From Aminobacter anthyllidis (GTDB lineage: Bacteria > Pseudomonadota > Alphaproteobacteria > Rhizobiales > Rhizobiaceae): DNA of 64,000 bases. The stretch's first letter is position 1. Each line of letters opens with the position of its first letter. Under the pieces are notes generated by a model that saw only the letters and a program-made list of their open reading frames with translations, was not told the origin of the DNA and did not search any database. Positions 48,283 through 56,827 of the stretch are shown here, in pieces. Location: positions 161,270 to 225,269 of the forward strand of contig NZ_JAFLWW010000008.1 in assembly GCF_018555685.1 (NCBI RefSeq). The letters run 5' to 3'. The position numbers were made by a program, and so were the translations under genes.

Positions 48283-48410
48283 GTTTGCCCTCCTCCTTGT
48301 GGGAGGGTCAGCGCGAAGCGACGGGGTGGGGGTGCCCGGCGTCGCGCTCTTTCATCATTATCCCCACCTGCGCCTGCGGCGCGACCTCCCCCCAAGGGGG
48401 AGGTAAGAAT
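48283..48410. repeat. Palindromic repeat mosaic between iolD and iolE
   Basis: A cluster of stem-loops fills the 142-nt gap inside the operon. They include CCCTCC-N7-GGGAGG (about 48291-48306), AGCGCGA/TCGCGCT arms, GGGGTGGGGG with CCCCACC, and CTCCCCCC-AA-GGGGGAG. The CCCTCCCC motifs resemble the 33134-33263 element. It may modulate read-through from iolD to iolE; the exact ends are approximate. Confidence 0.6.
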
Positions 48411-48421
48411 GGAGAACTGAC

Positions 48422-49339
48422 GTGAAAGCCAAACTGGGCATGTCCCCCATCGCGTGGTGGAACGACGATCTTGCCGAACTGAGCGATGATGTGTCGCTGG
48501 AGGAATGCCTGCGCCAGTCGCGTTCGGCAGGCTTCACCGGCATGGAGCAGGGCCGCCGTTTCCCAAGCACGCCAGGCGAGATGCTGCCGATCCTGAAGAA
48601 GGCCGACGTCACGCTGTGCGGCGGCTGGTTCTCGGGCACGCTGGTCAATGAGGAGCTCGCAGCCAACAAAGACCGCATCCAGCCGATGATCGACCTGTTC
48701 AAGGCGGTCGATGCACCCTGCATCGTCTATGGCGAGGTCGGCCGTTCGATCCAGGGCGACCGTTCGAAGCCGCTTGCCGGCAAGGCAGTGCTCTCTGACG
48801 ACGAGATGAAGACCTATGCCCGCAAGCTGACCGCGTTCGGCGAATGGTGCGCGGAACAAGGCATGCCGCTGTCGTATCATCACCATATGGCGGCGGTGGT
48901 GCAGTTCGAGCACGAGCTGGACGCTTTCATGAAGCATTCGGGCGAGGGCATCCCGCTGCTGCTCGACGCCGGCCACCTCGCCTTTGCCGGCGGCGACGTG
49001 CTGCGCGCCATCGACAAGCATCACAAGCGCATCAACCATGTGCATGTGAAGGACGTGCGCATGGACGTCATTGCCGCGCTTGACTGGACGAAGCAGTCGT
49101 TCCTCGATGCAGTTGCGCTCGGCGCCTTCACCGTGCCTGGCGACGGCTCGCTCGACTTCGGCAAGATCGTTCAGAAATTCGCCGACCATGGCTATGAGGG
49201 CTGGTTCGTTGTCGAGGCCGAGCAGGACCCCAGGAAGAACCCGCCGCTGAAGATGGCCGAGGTCGGCCATGCCGAGCTGATGCGGGTGATGACCGCCGCC
49301 GGCTACACGGTGGAGACGCAAGGTTTTCCCAATGCTTGA
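48422..49339 (+). CDS. iolE: IolE-like inosose dehydratase
   Basis: TIM-barrel dehydratase converting 2-keto-myo-inositol to the diketo intermediate, 305 residues, GTG start. The N-terminus KAKLGMSPIAWWNDDLAELS is highly characteristic of IolE/MocC. Conserved metal-site segments are YHHHMAAVVQFEHELDAFMK, LLLDAGHLAFAGGDVLRAID and INHVHVKDVRMDVIAALDWT, plus GWFVVEAEQDP. It lies downstream of iolD after the repeat gap and before the small membrane gene. Confidence 0.93.
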   Translation: MKAKLGMSPIAWWNDDLAELSDDVSLEECLRQSRSAGFTGMEQGRRFPSTPGEMLPILKKADVTLCGGWFSGTLVNEELAANKDRIQPMIDLFKAVDAPCIVYGEVGRSIQGDRSKPLAGKAVLSDDEMKTYARKLTAFGEWCAEQGMPLSYHHHMAAVVQFEHELDAFMKHSGEGIPLLLDAGHLAFAGGDVLRAIDKHHKRINHVHVKDVRMDVIAALDWTKQSFLDAVALGAFTVPGDGSLDFGKIVQKFADHGYEGWFVVEAEQDPRKNPPLKMAEVGHAELMRVMTAAGYTVETQGFPNA

Positions 49340-49399
49340 GCGTGGCGTTCTTGCCAGCTACGATCCGCGGATGTTGATCGGCGAGGCAGCGAGCATTTG

Positions 49400-49603
49400 A
49401 TGCAGGATCAGAACCATCCGTTCCTGAAGCCGTTGTGGCGGCGCATTGCGCTGGTTGCGTTCTGCGCTGCCTGGTCGATCTTCGAGTTCGTCACCGGATC
49501 GGCTTTCTGGGGAACGCTCGCCGGCGGCATGGCGGCCGTCGGCGCCTACCAGTTCCTGATCGCCTACAAGCCTGACGCCGATGGCGAAGCCGGCAAGGAG
49601 TGA
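49400..49603 (+). CDS. Small DUF3329-like membrane protein of the inositol operon
   Basis: A 67-residue protein (MQDQNHPFLKPLWRRIALVA at the start). A TTG just upstream of the ATG is possible but unnecessary. Two hydrophobic segments (about 14-30 and 36-52) flank a short turn with WSIFEFVTGSAFWGTLAGGM, suggesting a double-pass inner-membrane miniprotein. It resembles small DUF3329 proteins, as I recall them. It sits 60 nt after iolE and 4 nt before iolB, so it is transcribed with them. Its role is unknown. Confidence 0.7.
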   Translation: MQDQNHPFLKPLWRRIALVAFCAAWSIFEFVTGSAFWGTLAGGMAAVGAYQFLIAYKPDADGEAGKE

Positions 49604-49607
49604 GACG

Positions 49608-50420
49608 ATGTCCAGACTTCTGATCAAGCCCAAGCATGGCACCGGACGCGTCACCCATGTGACGCCCGAAAGCGCCGGCTGGACCTATGTCGGCTTCGAC
49701 CTGCACAAGCTCGAACCGGGGGACACGTTCGGCGACTGGACGGCCGACCGCGAGACCTGCCTGGTGCTGGTCACGGGCAAGGCGCATGTCCGGGTCGGTG
49801 AAGACGATCTCGGCACGCTGGGCGAGCGCATGTCGCCTTTCGAAGGCAGGCCGTGGTCGGTCTACGTGCCGGCGGGCGGCGACTGGTCGGTACGCGCCGA
49901 AACCAATGTCGAGCTCGCCGTGTGCACAGCACCCGGGCTTGGCGGCAACCTGCCGGTGCGGGTGATCGGGCCGGATGACGTCAAGCAGGAGACACGCGGC
50001 AAGGGCACCAACACGCGCTACGTCACCAACATCCTGCCGGAAGGCGAGCCCGCGGATTCGCTGCTGGTGGTCGAGGTCATCACACCGGGCGGCCACACCT
50101 CGAGCTATCCGCCGCACAAGCACGACCAGGACAACCTTCCCGCTGAATCGCTGCTGGAGGAGACCTATTATCACCGGCTCAACCCGCCACAGGGTTTCGC
50201 CTTCCAGCGCGTCTATACCGAGTTCAACGATGCCGGCCATCGCGAGCTCGACGAGGCGATGGCGGTGGAGGACGGCGACGTGACGCTGGTGCCCAAGGGC
50301 TATCATCCGTGCGCGGCCTGCCACGGCTACGACCTCTATTATCTCAATGTCATGGCCGGGCCGAAGCGGACGTGGAAGTTCCACAACGCCAAAGAGCATG
50401 AGTGGCTGCTGAAGGCGTAA
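49608..50420 (+). CDS. iolB: IolB, 5-deoxy-glucuronate isomerase
   Basis: Cupin-fold isomerase acting after IolD, 270 residues. The ATG at 49608 (MSRLLIKPKHGTGRVTHVTP) follows the small gene by 4 nt; an upstream start would overlap it. Typical IolB sequences are GWTYVGFDLHKLEPGDTF, PPHKHDQDNLPAESLLEETY (metal-binding His residues) and LVPKGYHPCAACHGYDLYYL. Position and sequence agree. Confidence 0.94.
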   Translation: MSRLLIKPKHGTGRVTHVTPESAGWTYVGFDLHKLEPGDTFGDWTADRETCLVLVTGKAHVRVGEDDLGTLGERMSPFEGRPWSVYVPAGGDWSVRAETNVELAVCTAPGLGGNLPVRVIGPDDVKQETRGKGTNTRYVTNILPEGEPADSLLVVEVITPGGHTSSYPPHKHDQDNLPAESLLEETYYHRLNPPQGFAFQRVYTEFNDAGHRELDEAMAVEDGDVTLVPKGYHPCAACHGYDLYYLNVMAGPKRTWKFHNAKEHEWLLKA

Positions 50421-50460
50421 AGCCGGGCAGTTTCCGCATTCCAGAGCGAAGGAAGAAACG

Positions 50461-51267
50461 ATGGCACGCAACAGGCCAACGGTCGCGGATTTGCGCGCGC
50501 TGAAAGGCAAACGGCAACTGTCGAAGCTCAGGGTGACGACGCTGGAGGAGGCGGAGGCCGCCGAGCGTGCCGGCATCGATCTTCTGTCGTTGACCTATGC
50601 GCTGATGCTCGATCCGCGTTTTCGTGACGCAGCACCGACCTGCTTTGCCGTGCCCGGCGACGAATACGGCATGATGGGGGCGACGAGTAGCGAGATCCTG
50701 CGGACGGCGGTCAAGCTCAGGGCTGCGAGCGCCGACGCCGTCTATTGCTCGGCGAGCCTCAAGACGATCCGCCGGCTGCGCGACGAGCATATCCCGGTCT
50801 GCGGCCATGTCGGGCTGATCCCAACGCATTCGACCTGGACCGGCGGCTTCAGGGCAGTTGGCAAGACCGCCGAGACGGCGGCGCTGGTGTGGAAGCAGGT
50901 CAAGGATCTCGAGGATGCCGGCGCGTTTGCGGCCGAGATCGAGGTGGTGCCGGCTGAGGTTGCGGCGGCGATCTCGAAGCGCACCTCGCTGGTGTTGATC
51001 TCGATGGGAGCGGGTGCTGGCTGCGACGCGCAATATCTGTTTGCCGAAGATGTGCTCGGGCTCAATCGCGGCCACACTCCGCGCCACGCCAAGGTCTATC
51101 GCAACCTGGCTGTGGAGTATGACCGCATCCAGCAGGAGCGGATTGCAGCGTTCAGGGAATATGCCGGCGACATCGCCAGCGGCGCGTATCCGGCGACCAG
51201 CCACATGGTCGGCATCGACGCCGGGGAGTTGCGCAGGTTCGAGGAATTTCTGAGCGGGCAGGCCTAG
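50461..51267 (+). CDS. PanB-like protein (ketopantoate hydroxymethyltransferase superfamily), divergent paralogue
   Basis: A 268-residue TIM-barrel protein clearly related to PanB: the VCGHVGLIPTHSTWTGGFRA and IEVVPAEVAAAISKRTSLVL segments align with PanB, including the catalytic-type Glu (E of IEVVPAE). The acidic metal ligands of Escherichia coli PanB (Asp45, Asp84, Glu114) are not visible at the aligned places (LLSLTYALML, TCFAVPGDEYG, AVYCSAS). A role in pantothenate synthesis is therefore doubtful. It is the last gene of the inositol operon, 40 nt after iolB. A lyase or aldolase for an inositol-derived intermediate is conceivable. Confidence 0.78.
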   Translation: MARNRPTVADLRALKGKRQLSKLRVTTLEEAEAAERAGIDLLSLTYALMLDPRFRDAAPTCFAVPGDEYGMMGATSSEILRTAVKLRAASADAVYCSASLKTIRRLRDEHIPVCGHVGLIPTHSTWTGGFRAVGKTAETAALVWKQVKDLEDAGAFAAEIEVVPAEVAAAISKRTSLVLISMGAGAGCDAQYLFAEDVLGLNRGHTPRHAKVYRNLAVEYDRIQQERIAAFREYAGDIASGAYPATSHMVGIDAGELRRFEEFLSGQA

Positions 51268-51304
51268 GCCTGCCCGCTCCGGAAGGCGGTTCGCATATCG
51301 GCGT

Positions 51305-52948
51305 CTAAAGCGCCGTACTCAGAACTCGCGTCACCGGCTTCCGATCCGGATTGAGCATGATGTAGCTCGGCCGAGTTTCCAGTTTCAGTCGCTTGAGCAT
51401 GATCCTGGTCTTGGCCAGCAGCGTGTCGTCGCGCGATGCGGCCTTGAGCTTGTGCTCCAATGCTTCCAGTGTTTCGATGGCTTCTTCGCTGCGCTCCAGC
51501 GCGGCGAGGCTCTTGGCCAGCGAGAACTCGGCTCCGGCGAAATCGGGTGCGAGCGACAGCACCTTGCGGAACGCATCAGCGGCCTCGATGTGCCGGGACA
51601 GGGCCTGCAACTCCAATCCCACCCTGAGCCATGCCTTGGTCGATGTCGGCACCGTAGTCGCGAGCGTCTGGTAATGCGCCAGTGCCTCGCGGTGCTCGCC
51701 CTTGGCCGACAATAGCTGGCCGATGCCATAGAGCGTGCGGGAATGGGTGGCATCGCTGGCAAGGATCTGGCGGTATCCGTTCTCCGCTTTTGCCAGTTGC
51801 CCCTGCTGATGGAAGCGCGTGACCTCGGCAAAAATGGAGTTGAGCGAACGAGGATCGAGACGGTCGCCGGCATTGCGCCCGCTCTTGGTGTAGATCTGGG
51901 CGCAGTTGATCTTGCTCTCGGTCACGCCGAAGGCAAATTTGTAGGGCTCGTCGCCGCGCAGGAAATCATAGGTCGTGAGGCCGTTCTCGATAGCCAGCTT
52001 GATGCAGTGGCCATGCAGTATCAGGCCGGCGGGAATGGAGGTTACGGTCTCGTCCCGACCGGCCATGAAGAACAGCAACGCCTTCTTGACCGGGTCGACG
52101 AAGATGGCGAGGGCGCCCAGCGGTCGGTCGCCTTGCCACAGGACCGGCAGATACAGCGTGCCGTTCTTGAAACTGTCTCGCAGCACGCGGCGATTGTTGT
52201 GCAGGATGGCGGCCAGGCGATCGCCCTTGCGGGCGCCCCATTTCACCCGCCAGAGTTCAAGCAGCGTGTCGATGTCGCGCTCGTAGGTGTCTGCGTCGGC
52301 ACGGGTGATGCGCAGTTCGCCCGCATCGACCTTGCGCAGGAAGCGCCGAAGCTTCTGCCTGGTGTTGGTGCTGAGTACATTGTCGAGATAGCCGTCGAAG
52401 GTGTCGGGCAGAGCGGCCGCGAAACAGCGGCAGTTGTCGACATTGTCAGCCGCATTGACGCGGCTGAACTCGCGCATCGCGAAGATGTCGCGCGAGAACT
52501 GGCCGATGAAGGCGAAGACGCGCTCGCGCGACATGCGCAGGTTTTCGAGATTGAGCCGCGCCCAGCCCATCTGGGCGACATGGCGGCCGAAGGCCCGCAG
52601 CGCCTTTTCGGCATGCTCCGGATCACAGATGGCGCCGGTGTAGTCGGCGGCATTGTTGCCGGCCATGCTGATCTCGTTGAAGAACAGGCCGGTCTTGCCG
52701 CTCATGCGGGTACGCATGCGCAACGGCATCAGCGCGACATAGGGTGATCCCGGATTGCCGAGGCGCGCGGCGAGCACGAACCAGGCGCCCTTGTAGACGC
52801 GCATGTAGGGCACCAGCCAGTTCCACGAGATGAAGAACTGTGCCTCCGGGTCGGCCTTGTACAGGCGCTCCCAGTCCTGCTGCAGCTTGGCCAGCACTTC
52901 AAGATCGGTAATGACGTCGACCTGCATCTCTGTCCCCCTCAACGACAT
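51305..52948 (-). CDS. GNAT-type acyltransferase fused to TPR repeats, in the type I secretion operon
   Basis: A 547-residue protein. Residues 1 to about 360 look like the BcsL/CelD-type GNAT acetyltransferase family (EAQFFISWNWLVPYMRVYKG; LRRFLRKVDAGELRITRADA; RPLGALAIFVDPVKKALLFF; TTYDFLRGDEPYKFAFGVTE). Residues about 385-500 carry TPR-type repeats (QLAKAENGYRQILASDATHS, EHREALAHYQTLATTVPTST, RHIEAADAFRKVLSLAPDFA). Two starts seven codons apart (52948 and 52927) each have a GGGGG-containing site. It ends the leftward type I operon, suggesting modification of a secreted substrate or an associated polymer. Substrate unknown. Confidence 0.8.
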   Translation of the reverse strand: MSLRGTEMQVDVITDLEVLAKLQQDWERLYKADPEAQFFISWNWLVPYMRVYKGAWFVLAARLGNPGSPYVALMPLRMRTRMSGKTGLFFNEISMAGNNAADYTGAICDPEHAEKALRAFGRHVAQMGWARLNLENLRMSRERVFAFIGQFSRDIFAMREFSRVNAADNVDNCRCFAAALPDTFDGYLDNVLSTNTRQKLRRFLRKVDAGELRITRADADTYERDIDTLLELWRVKWGARKGDRLAAILHNNRRVLRDSFKNGTLYLPVLWQGDRPLGALAIFVDPVKKALLFFMAGRDETVTSIPAGLILHGHCIKLAIENGLTTYDFLRGDEPYKFAFGVTESKINCAQIYTKSGRNAGDRLDPRSLNSIFAEVTRFHQQGQLAKAENGYRQILASDATHSRTLYGIGQLLSAKGEHREALAHYQTLATTVPTSTKAWLRVGLELQALSRHIEAADAFRKVLSLAPDFAGAEFSLAKSLAALERSEEAIETLEALEHKLKAASRDDTLLAKTRIMLKRLKLETRPSYIMLNPDRKPVTRVLSTAL

Positions 52949-52963
52949 GGCGTCCCCCTTCGC

Positions 52964-54307
52964 TCAACGCTCCATGAATGCGCGCGACATGCTGTCGGCG
53001 ATCGGCTTGGTCAGATATCTGAAGAAGGTCCGCTCCTCGGTCTGGACCAGCACCTCGGCCGGCATGCCGGGCGTCGGCGTGAAGCCGTGGACGCGCGAAA
53101 TCTGGTCCGCCGGCAGGCTGACGCGGGCGACATAGACTTCGCGTGCCACCGGACCCGACGTATCGGGAAGGGCGTCGGCGGAGACATAGATCACCTGGCC
53201 TTCGAGCACCGGTGTGGTGCGCCGGTTGAGGGCGGTAAGCTGCACCGTTGCCTTCTGGCCGACACGGACGCTGTCGATGTCGGTGCGGGAGATCAGCGCC
53301 TCGATCACCAGCGGCACGTCCGACGGCAGGATCTCGACGATCGGCTTGCCGCTTTCGATGACGCCGCCTGATGTGTGGTAATACATGCGCACGATGGTGC
53401 CGGCGACCGGTGCGTTGATTGTCACACGGCTGAGGATGCTCTTGGCCTGGCGAAGCTGCTCGCGGATGGTATCGAGGTCGCCCTCGAGGTTCTGCAATTG
53501 CTCGAGCGCGGCCTGCTTGTAGGCTTCCTCTGTCTGCTTGATCTGTTGGTCGAGCTTGATCACCTCGGCGCCGATTTCAGAGACCTGGGCGGCGAGTCGA
53601 CCGATCTGCCCCTCGGCATCGGCCATGGCGCGCTGGATAGCCTTGATTTCGGTAGCCCGGAGCAGTCCCTTGTCGAGCAGCGACTTCTTGCCGGCATACT
53701 CTTCCTTCATCAAAGCCAGCTGCCGTTGCACCGCGTCATGCTGTTGCTGATAGCCGTCGGCGCGGTAGCGGTAGGCTGCTATGTTTTGTTGCAGCAGGCC
53801 GATCTCGCTCTGAAGCTTGCCGCGTGCGGCGGTGAAATTCAGCTGCTGACCGTCGACGATCGGCTTGATCTCCGGATCGTCGATGTTGTCGCTGACGTTG
53901 CTGGGGAAGGATATGCTGGGAGCGCCACTGATCTCGGCGTGCAACCGCGCGGCGATGGCATCGAGGCGGACCTGGCGCAGGAAGAGCTGACGCTCGCTGG
54001 CTTCTGCTGCCGTTTCATCGAGGCGGACGAGAGGCTGGTCGTAGGTGACGACGTCACCTTCGCTGACCAGCAATTCCTTGATGATGCCGCCTTCCAGATG
54101 CTGGACGACCTTGTTTTGGCCGGCGGCGGCGAATGAACCCTGCGCGATGATGGCCGCGGCGAGCGGAGCGGTGAGCGCCCAGGTGCCGAAACCGCCGAAG
54201 GTGACCAAGATCAGCAAGAGACCGATCTTGGTCTGCTTGGCGATCGAGCGCGGCACGTCGGCGTACCATTCGAGGTCATGGACCTTTACGATTGCCGTGT
54301 CGCTCAT
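52964..54307 (-). CDS. HlyD-family membrane fusion protein of a type I secretion system
   Basis: Periplasmic adaptor of a type I secretion apparatus, 447 residues. There is one membrane helix at about 30-49 (LLILVTFGGFGTWALTAPLA), then the barrel-sandwich motif GIIKELLVSEGDVVTYDQPL, a long coiled-coil region (about 130-290; QQQHDAVQRQLALMKEEYAG, LDQQIKQTEEAYKQAALEQL) and a C-terminal beta domain (RVTINAPVAGTIVRMYYHTS; RVHGFTPTPGMPAEVLVQTE). It lies 12 nt after the exporter gene. Confidence 0.93.
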   Translation of the reverse strand: MSDTAIVKVHDLEWYADVPRSIAKQTKIGLLLILVTFGGFGTWALTAPLAAAIIAQGSFAAAGQNKVVQHLEGGIIKELLVSEGDVVTYDQPLVRLDETAAEASERQLFLRQVRLDAIAARLHAEISGAPSISFPSNVSDNIDDPEIKPIVDGQQLNFTAARGKLQSEIGLLQQNIAAYRYRADGYQQQHDAVQRQLALMKEEYAGKKSLLDKGLLRATEIKAIQRAMADAEGQIGRLAAQVSEIGAEVIKLDQQIKQTEEAYKQAALEQLQNLEGDLDTIREQLRQAKSILSRVTINAPVAGTIVRMYYHTSGGVIESGKPIVEILPSDVPLVIEALISRTDIDSVRVGQKATVQLTALNRRTTPVLEGQVIYVSADALPDTSGPVAREVYVARVSLPADQISRVHGFTPTPGMPAEVLVQTEERTFFRYLTKPIADSMSRAFMER

Positions 54308-54319
54308 GACTTTGTCCCC

Positions 54320-56806
54320 TTACGGAATCTGGTGGCCGAACGAACCGCCCTCGATGCTCAACCCCCGCTGGGCAAGCGCCTGCAGCACGTCTTGCCGCTG
54401 ACCGAACAGGGCGACCGTTCCGTTCACCAGGAGCAGAATCTTGTCGACGCTGTGCAGCAGTGCCGGCCGTTGCGTGATGGTGATGACGGTGATCTTGTTT
54501 TCCTTGGCGTGCTGAAGCGCGCGCGCGAGCGCCACGTCACCGGCCGCGTCGAGGTTGGAGTTCGGCTCGTCGAGCACGACCATTCGCGGATTGCCGAAGA
54601 ACGCGCGCGCCAGTGCGATGCGCTGCTTCTGGCCGCCCGAAAGAGGCGCGCCGTCGGCGGCGACGAATGTCTCGTAGCCATGCGGCAAGGTGGAGATCAT
54701 TTCGTGCACGTCGGCGAGCTGTGCCGCCTGGTAGATATCGGCGTCGCTGGCGTCGTCGCGCATGCGGGCGATGTTGGCCTTGATCGATGCGGGGAACAGT
54801 TGAACGTCTTGCGGCAGATAGCCGATGTTCTCGCCGAACTGGCGCTGATCCCAGTTGCGCAGGTCCATCAGGTCGAGGCGCACATTGCCTGACGTCGGCA
54901 GGATAGAACCGACCAGCATTTTGCCGAGCGTGGTCTTGCCGGCGCCCGAATTGCCGATGATGGCAAGGGAGTCGCCGGGGGCCAGCGCAAAGGTGATGCC
55001 GTTGAGCACGACCCGCTTGGTGCCCTGGGGCACGAACAGCAGGCGTTCGACGTCGAGCCGGCCTTCCGGACGCGGCAGGTTGAGCCGTTCGAAGTTGAGC
55101 GGCGAGCTTTGCAGCAGGCTGGCAATGCGGCCGTAGGCGGCACGCGACTGCACGACCTGGTTCCAGCCTTCGATGGCGCCCTCGATCGGGCCGAGCGCGC
55201 GGCCGGCGATGATCGACGCGGCGATGACCATGCCGCCGCTGAGATGGCCATCCAGTGCGAGATGCGCGCCCCAGCCGAGCATGGTGACCTGGGTGAGTAG
55301 CCGGACCGCCTTGGATATCGCGGCGAAGGCGATGTTGCGGTCCTGTGCGAGAACCTGCGCCCTGAGCGAGCCGGCAGTGTCCTTGCCCCAAATGCGGACA
55401 GCCTCGGGGATCATGGCGAGCGCGTTGATGATCTGCGAATTCCGCGACATCGAGTCGAGATGCAGGTTGGCCTTGCTCTGGTACGAATTGGCTTCGCTGA
55501 AGGAGGCAGCAGTCGATCGCTGGTTGACGATGGTGATCAGGAGCAACAGCAACGCCGATGTGACGACGATGAAGCCGAGATGCGGATGCACGAGAAACAC
55601 GGCAAGAACGAACAACGGAGCGAGTGGGGCATCAAGCAGGGACAGCAAGGTGCCCGAGACGAGGAATGAACGCAGTTGCCCGAGGTCGCTGAGCGTCTGG
55701 TATTCACGGCCGTTGCTGTGGAGCGCGGCGCGCGCCGCGGCACTCAGGATCGGCGCGCCGAGCTGGGCGGCCACCTCGACGGCGGTACGCATCAGGATGA
55801 AGCGACGGATCGCGTCGAACATCGCCTGGAGGATCACGGCGCCGACGATCACGATCGTCAGCATGACCAGGGTGTCGACCGAGCGGCTGGTCAGCACGCG
55901 ATCGGAGATCTGGAAGAGATAGAGCGGGATTGCGAGCACGAGAACGTTGCTGGCCAGCGTGAACAGCATGACGATCAGCAGGTTGCGCTTTACGACGCTG
56001 AGGCCGGTCTTCAGCGAGGCTGAGAAATCGACCGGGCCGAGGCGCTTGTGGAAGACGCCACCGCCGCCGCCACCGCCTCCGCCGCCACCACCGCCGCTGT
56101 CGATGTCGCCGCCGTTCGGGCCTTTGGCTTCAGGCAGTTTTTCCCTTGCCTTGATCGGCCCGTTGTCGGCGTCGATCACCTTGCCGACCGGCATCGACGT
56201 GTCCTTCATTTCAGGCTTTGCCGGCCCTTGCGGTTCGCTTACCCGCATGTCGGGGGCCGGGGAAGCTGATGCCGCCGGTTGTGGCGCCTCCTTGGGCGCT
56301 GGCCTAGCTTGAGGAGCCGCAGCCTGGGATTGGGGCGCGGCAGTGGGTTCCTCCGGAGCTGCACGCTGAGCCGGTTTGGGCGGCGTGCCGGGCGCTGTTT
56401 CGGCGGGGGCAGACGCTGGGGGGCGTTGAGCCGTGGCGCTCCGCTCCGGAGGTATGATCGAGGGCTCTGAAGGCCTCTGGGATGGCTGCTGCGCGTGCGC
56501 GGTCCTGGCGCTCGCCTGGGGAGCTTGCGGCGCAGGTGCCGGGGCCTCCGGCGGCTTGCGTTCTGCCGGGCTGGCCTGAGCCGCCGCCTTGTCGCCGGCA
56601 GCGTCGTGCAACTCGCCCACCACGTTTTCGATATACCGCTCCAGCCTGTCCAGCGCCTGCTCCTGAGGAGCTACGGCATTCGACAGGCGGGCCTGCTGCA
56701 AGGGCTTGGGCTCTGATGTCCGCGGACGTGCCGGCGAACTGTCCTGGTTGTCGCCTTCATCAGGCGCGTTATGAAAACCACTCCAGCCTTCACGGTCGTC
56801 AGTCAT
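54320..56806 (-). CDS. Type I secretion ABC exporter (PrtD-like) with proline- and glycine-rich N-terminal extension
   Basis: Membrane exporter of 828 residues. Residues 1 to about 255 form an extension rich in Pro, Ala and Gln, ending in 13 consecutive glycines (238-250). Six membrane segments and the ATPase follow: Walker A IIGNSGAGKTTLGKMLVGSI, signature LSGGQKQRIALARAFFG, Walker B MVVLDEPNSNLDAAGDVALA. The core resembles PrtD-type exporters. No C39 peptidase or clear CLD domain was seen in the extension. The gene lies 21 nt after the 681-residue secreted-protein gene, which is the probable cargo. Confidence 0.9.
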   Translation of the reverse strand: MTDDREGWSGFHNAPDEGDNQDSSPARPRTSEPKPLQQARLSNAVAPQEQALDRLERYIENVVGELHDAAGDKAAAQASPAERKPPEAPAPAPQAPQASARTAHAQQPSQRPSEPSIIPPERSATAQRPPASAPAETAPGTPPKPAQRAAPEEPTAAPQSQAAAPQARPAPKEAPQPAASASPAPDMRVSEPQGPAKPEMKDTSMPVGKVIDADNGPIKAREKLPEAKGPNGGDIDSGGGGGGGGGGGGGVFHKRLGPVDFSASLKTGLSVVKRNLLIVMLFTLASNVLVLAIPLYLFQISDRVLTSRSVDTLVMLTIVIVGAVILQAMFDAIRRFILMRTAVEVAAQLGAPILSAAARAALHSNGREYQTLSDLGQLRSFLVSGTLLSLLDAPLAPLFVLAVFLVHPHLGFIVVTSALLLLLITIVNQRSTAASFSEANSYQSKANLHLDSMSRNSQIINALAMIPEAVRIWGKDTAGSLRAQVLAQDRNIAFAAISKAVRLLTQVTMLGWGAHLALDGHLSGGMVIAASIIAGRALGPIEGAIEGWNQVVQSRAAYGRIASLLQSSPLNFERLNLPRPEGRLDVERLLFVPQGTKRVVLNGITFALAPGDSLAIIGNSGAGKTTLGKMLVGSILPTSGNVRLDLMDLRNWDQRQFGENIGYLPQDVQLFPASIKANIARMRDDASDADIYQAAQLADVHEMISTLPHGYETFVAADGAPLSGGQKQRIALARAFFGNPRMVVLDEPNSNLDAAGDVALARALQHAKENKITVITITQRPALLHSVDKILLLVNGTVALFGQRQDVLQALAQRGLSIEGGSFGHQIP

Positions 56807-56827
56807 CTTGTGCCCCTCTAATTCGGC

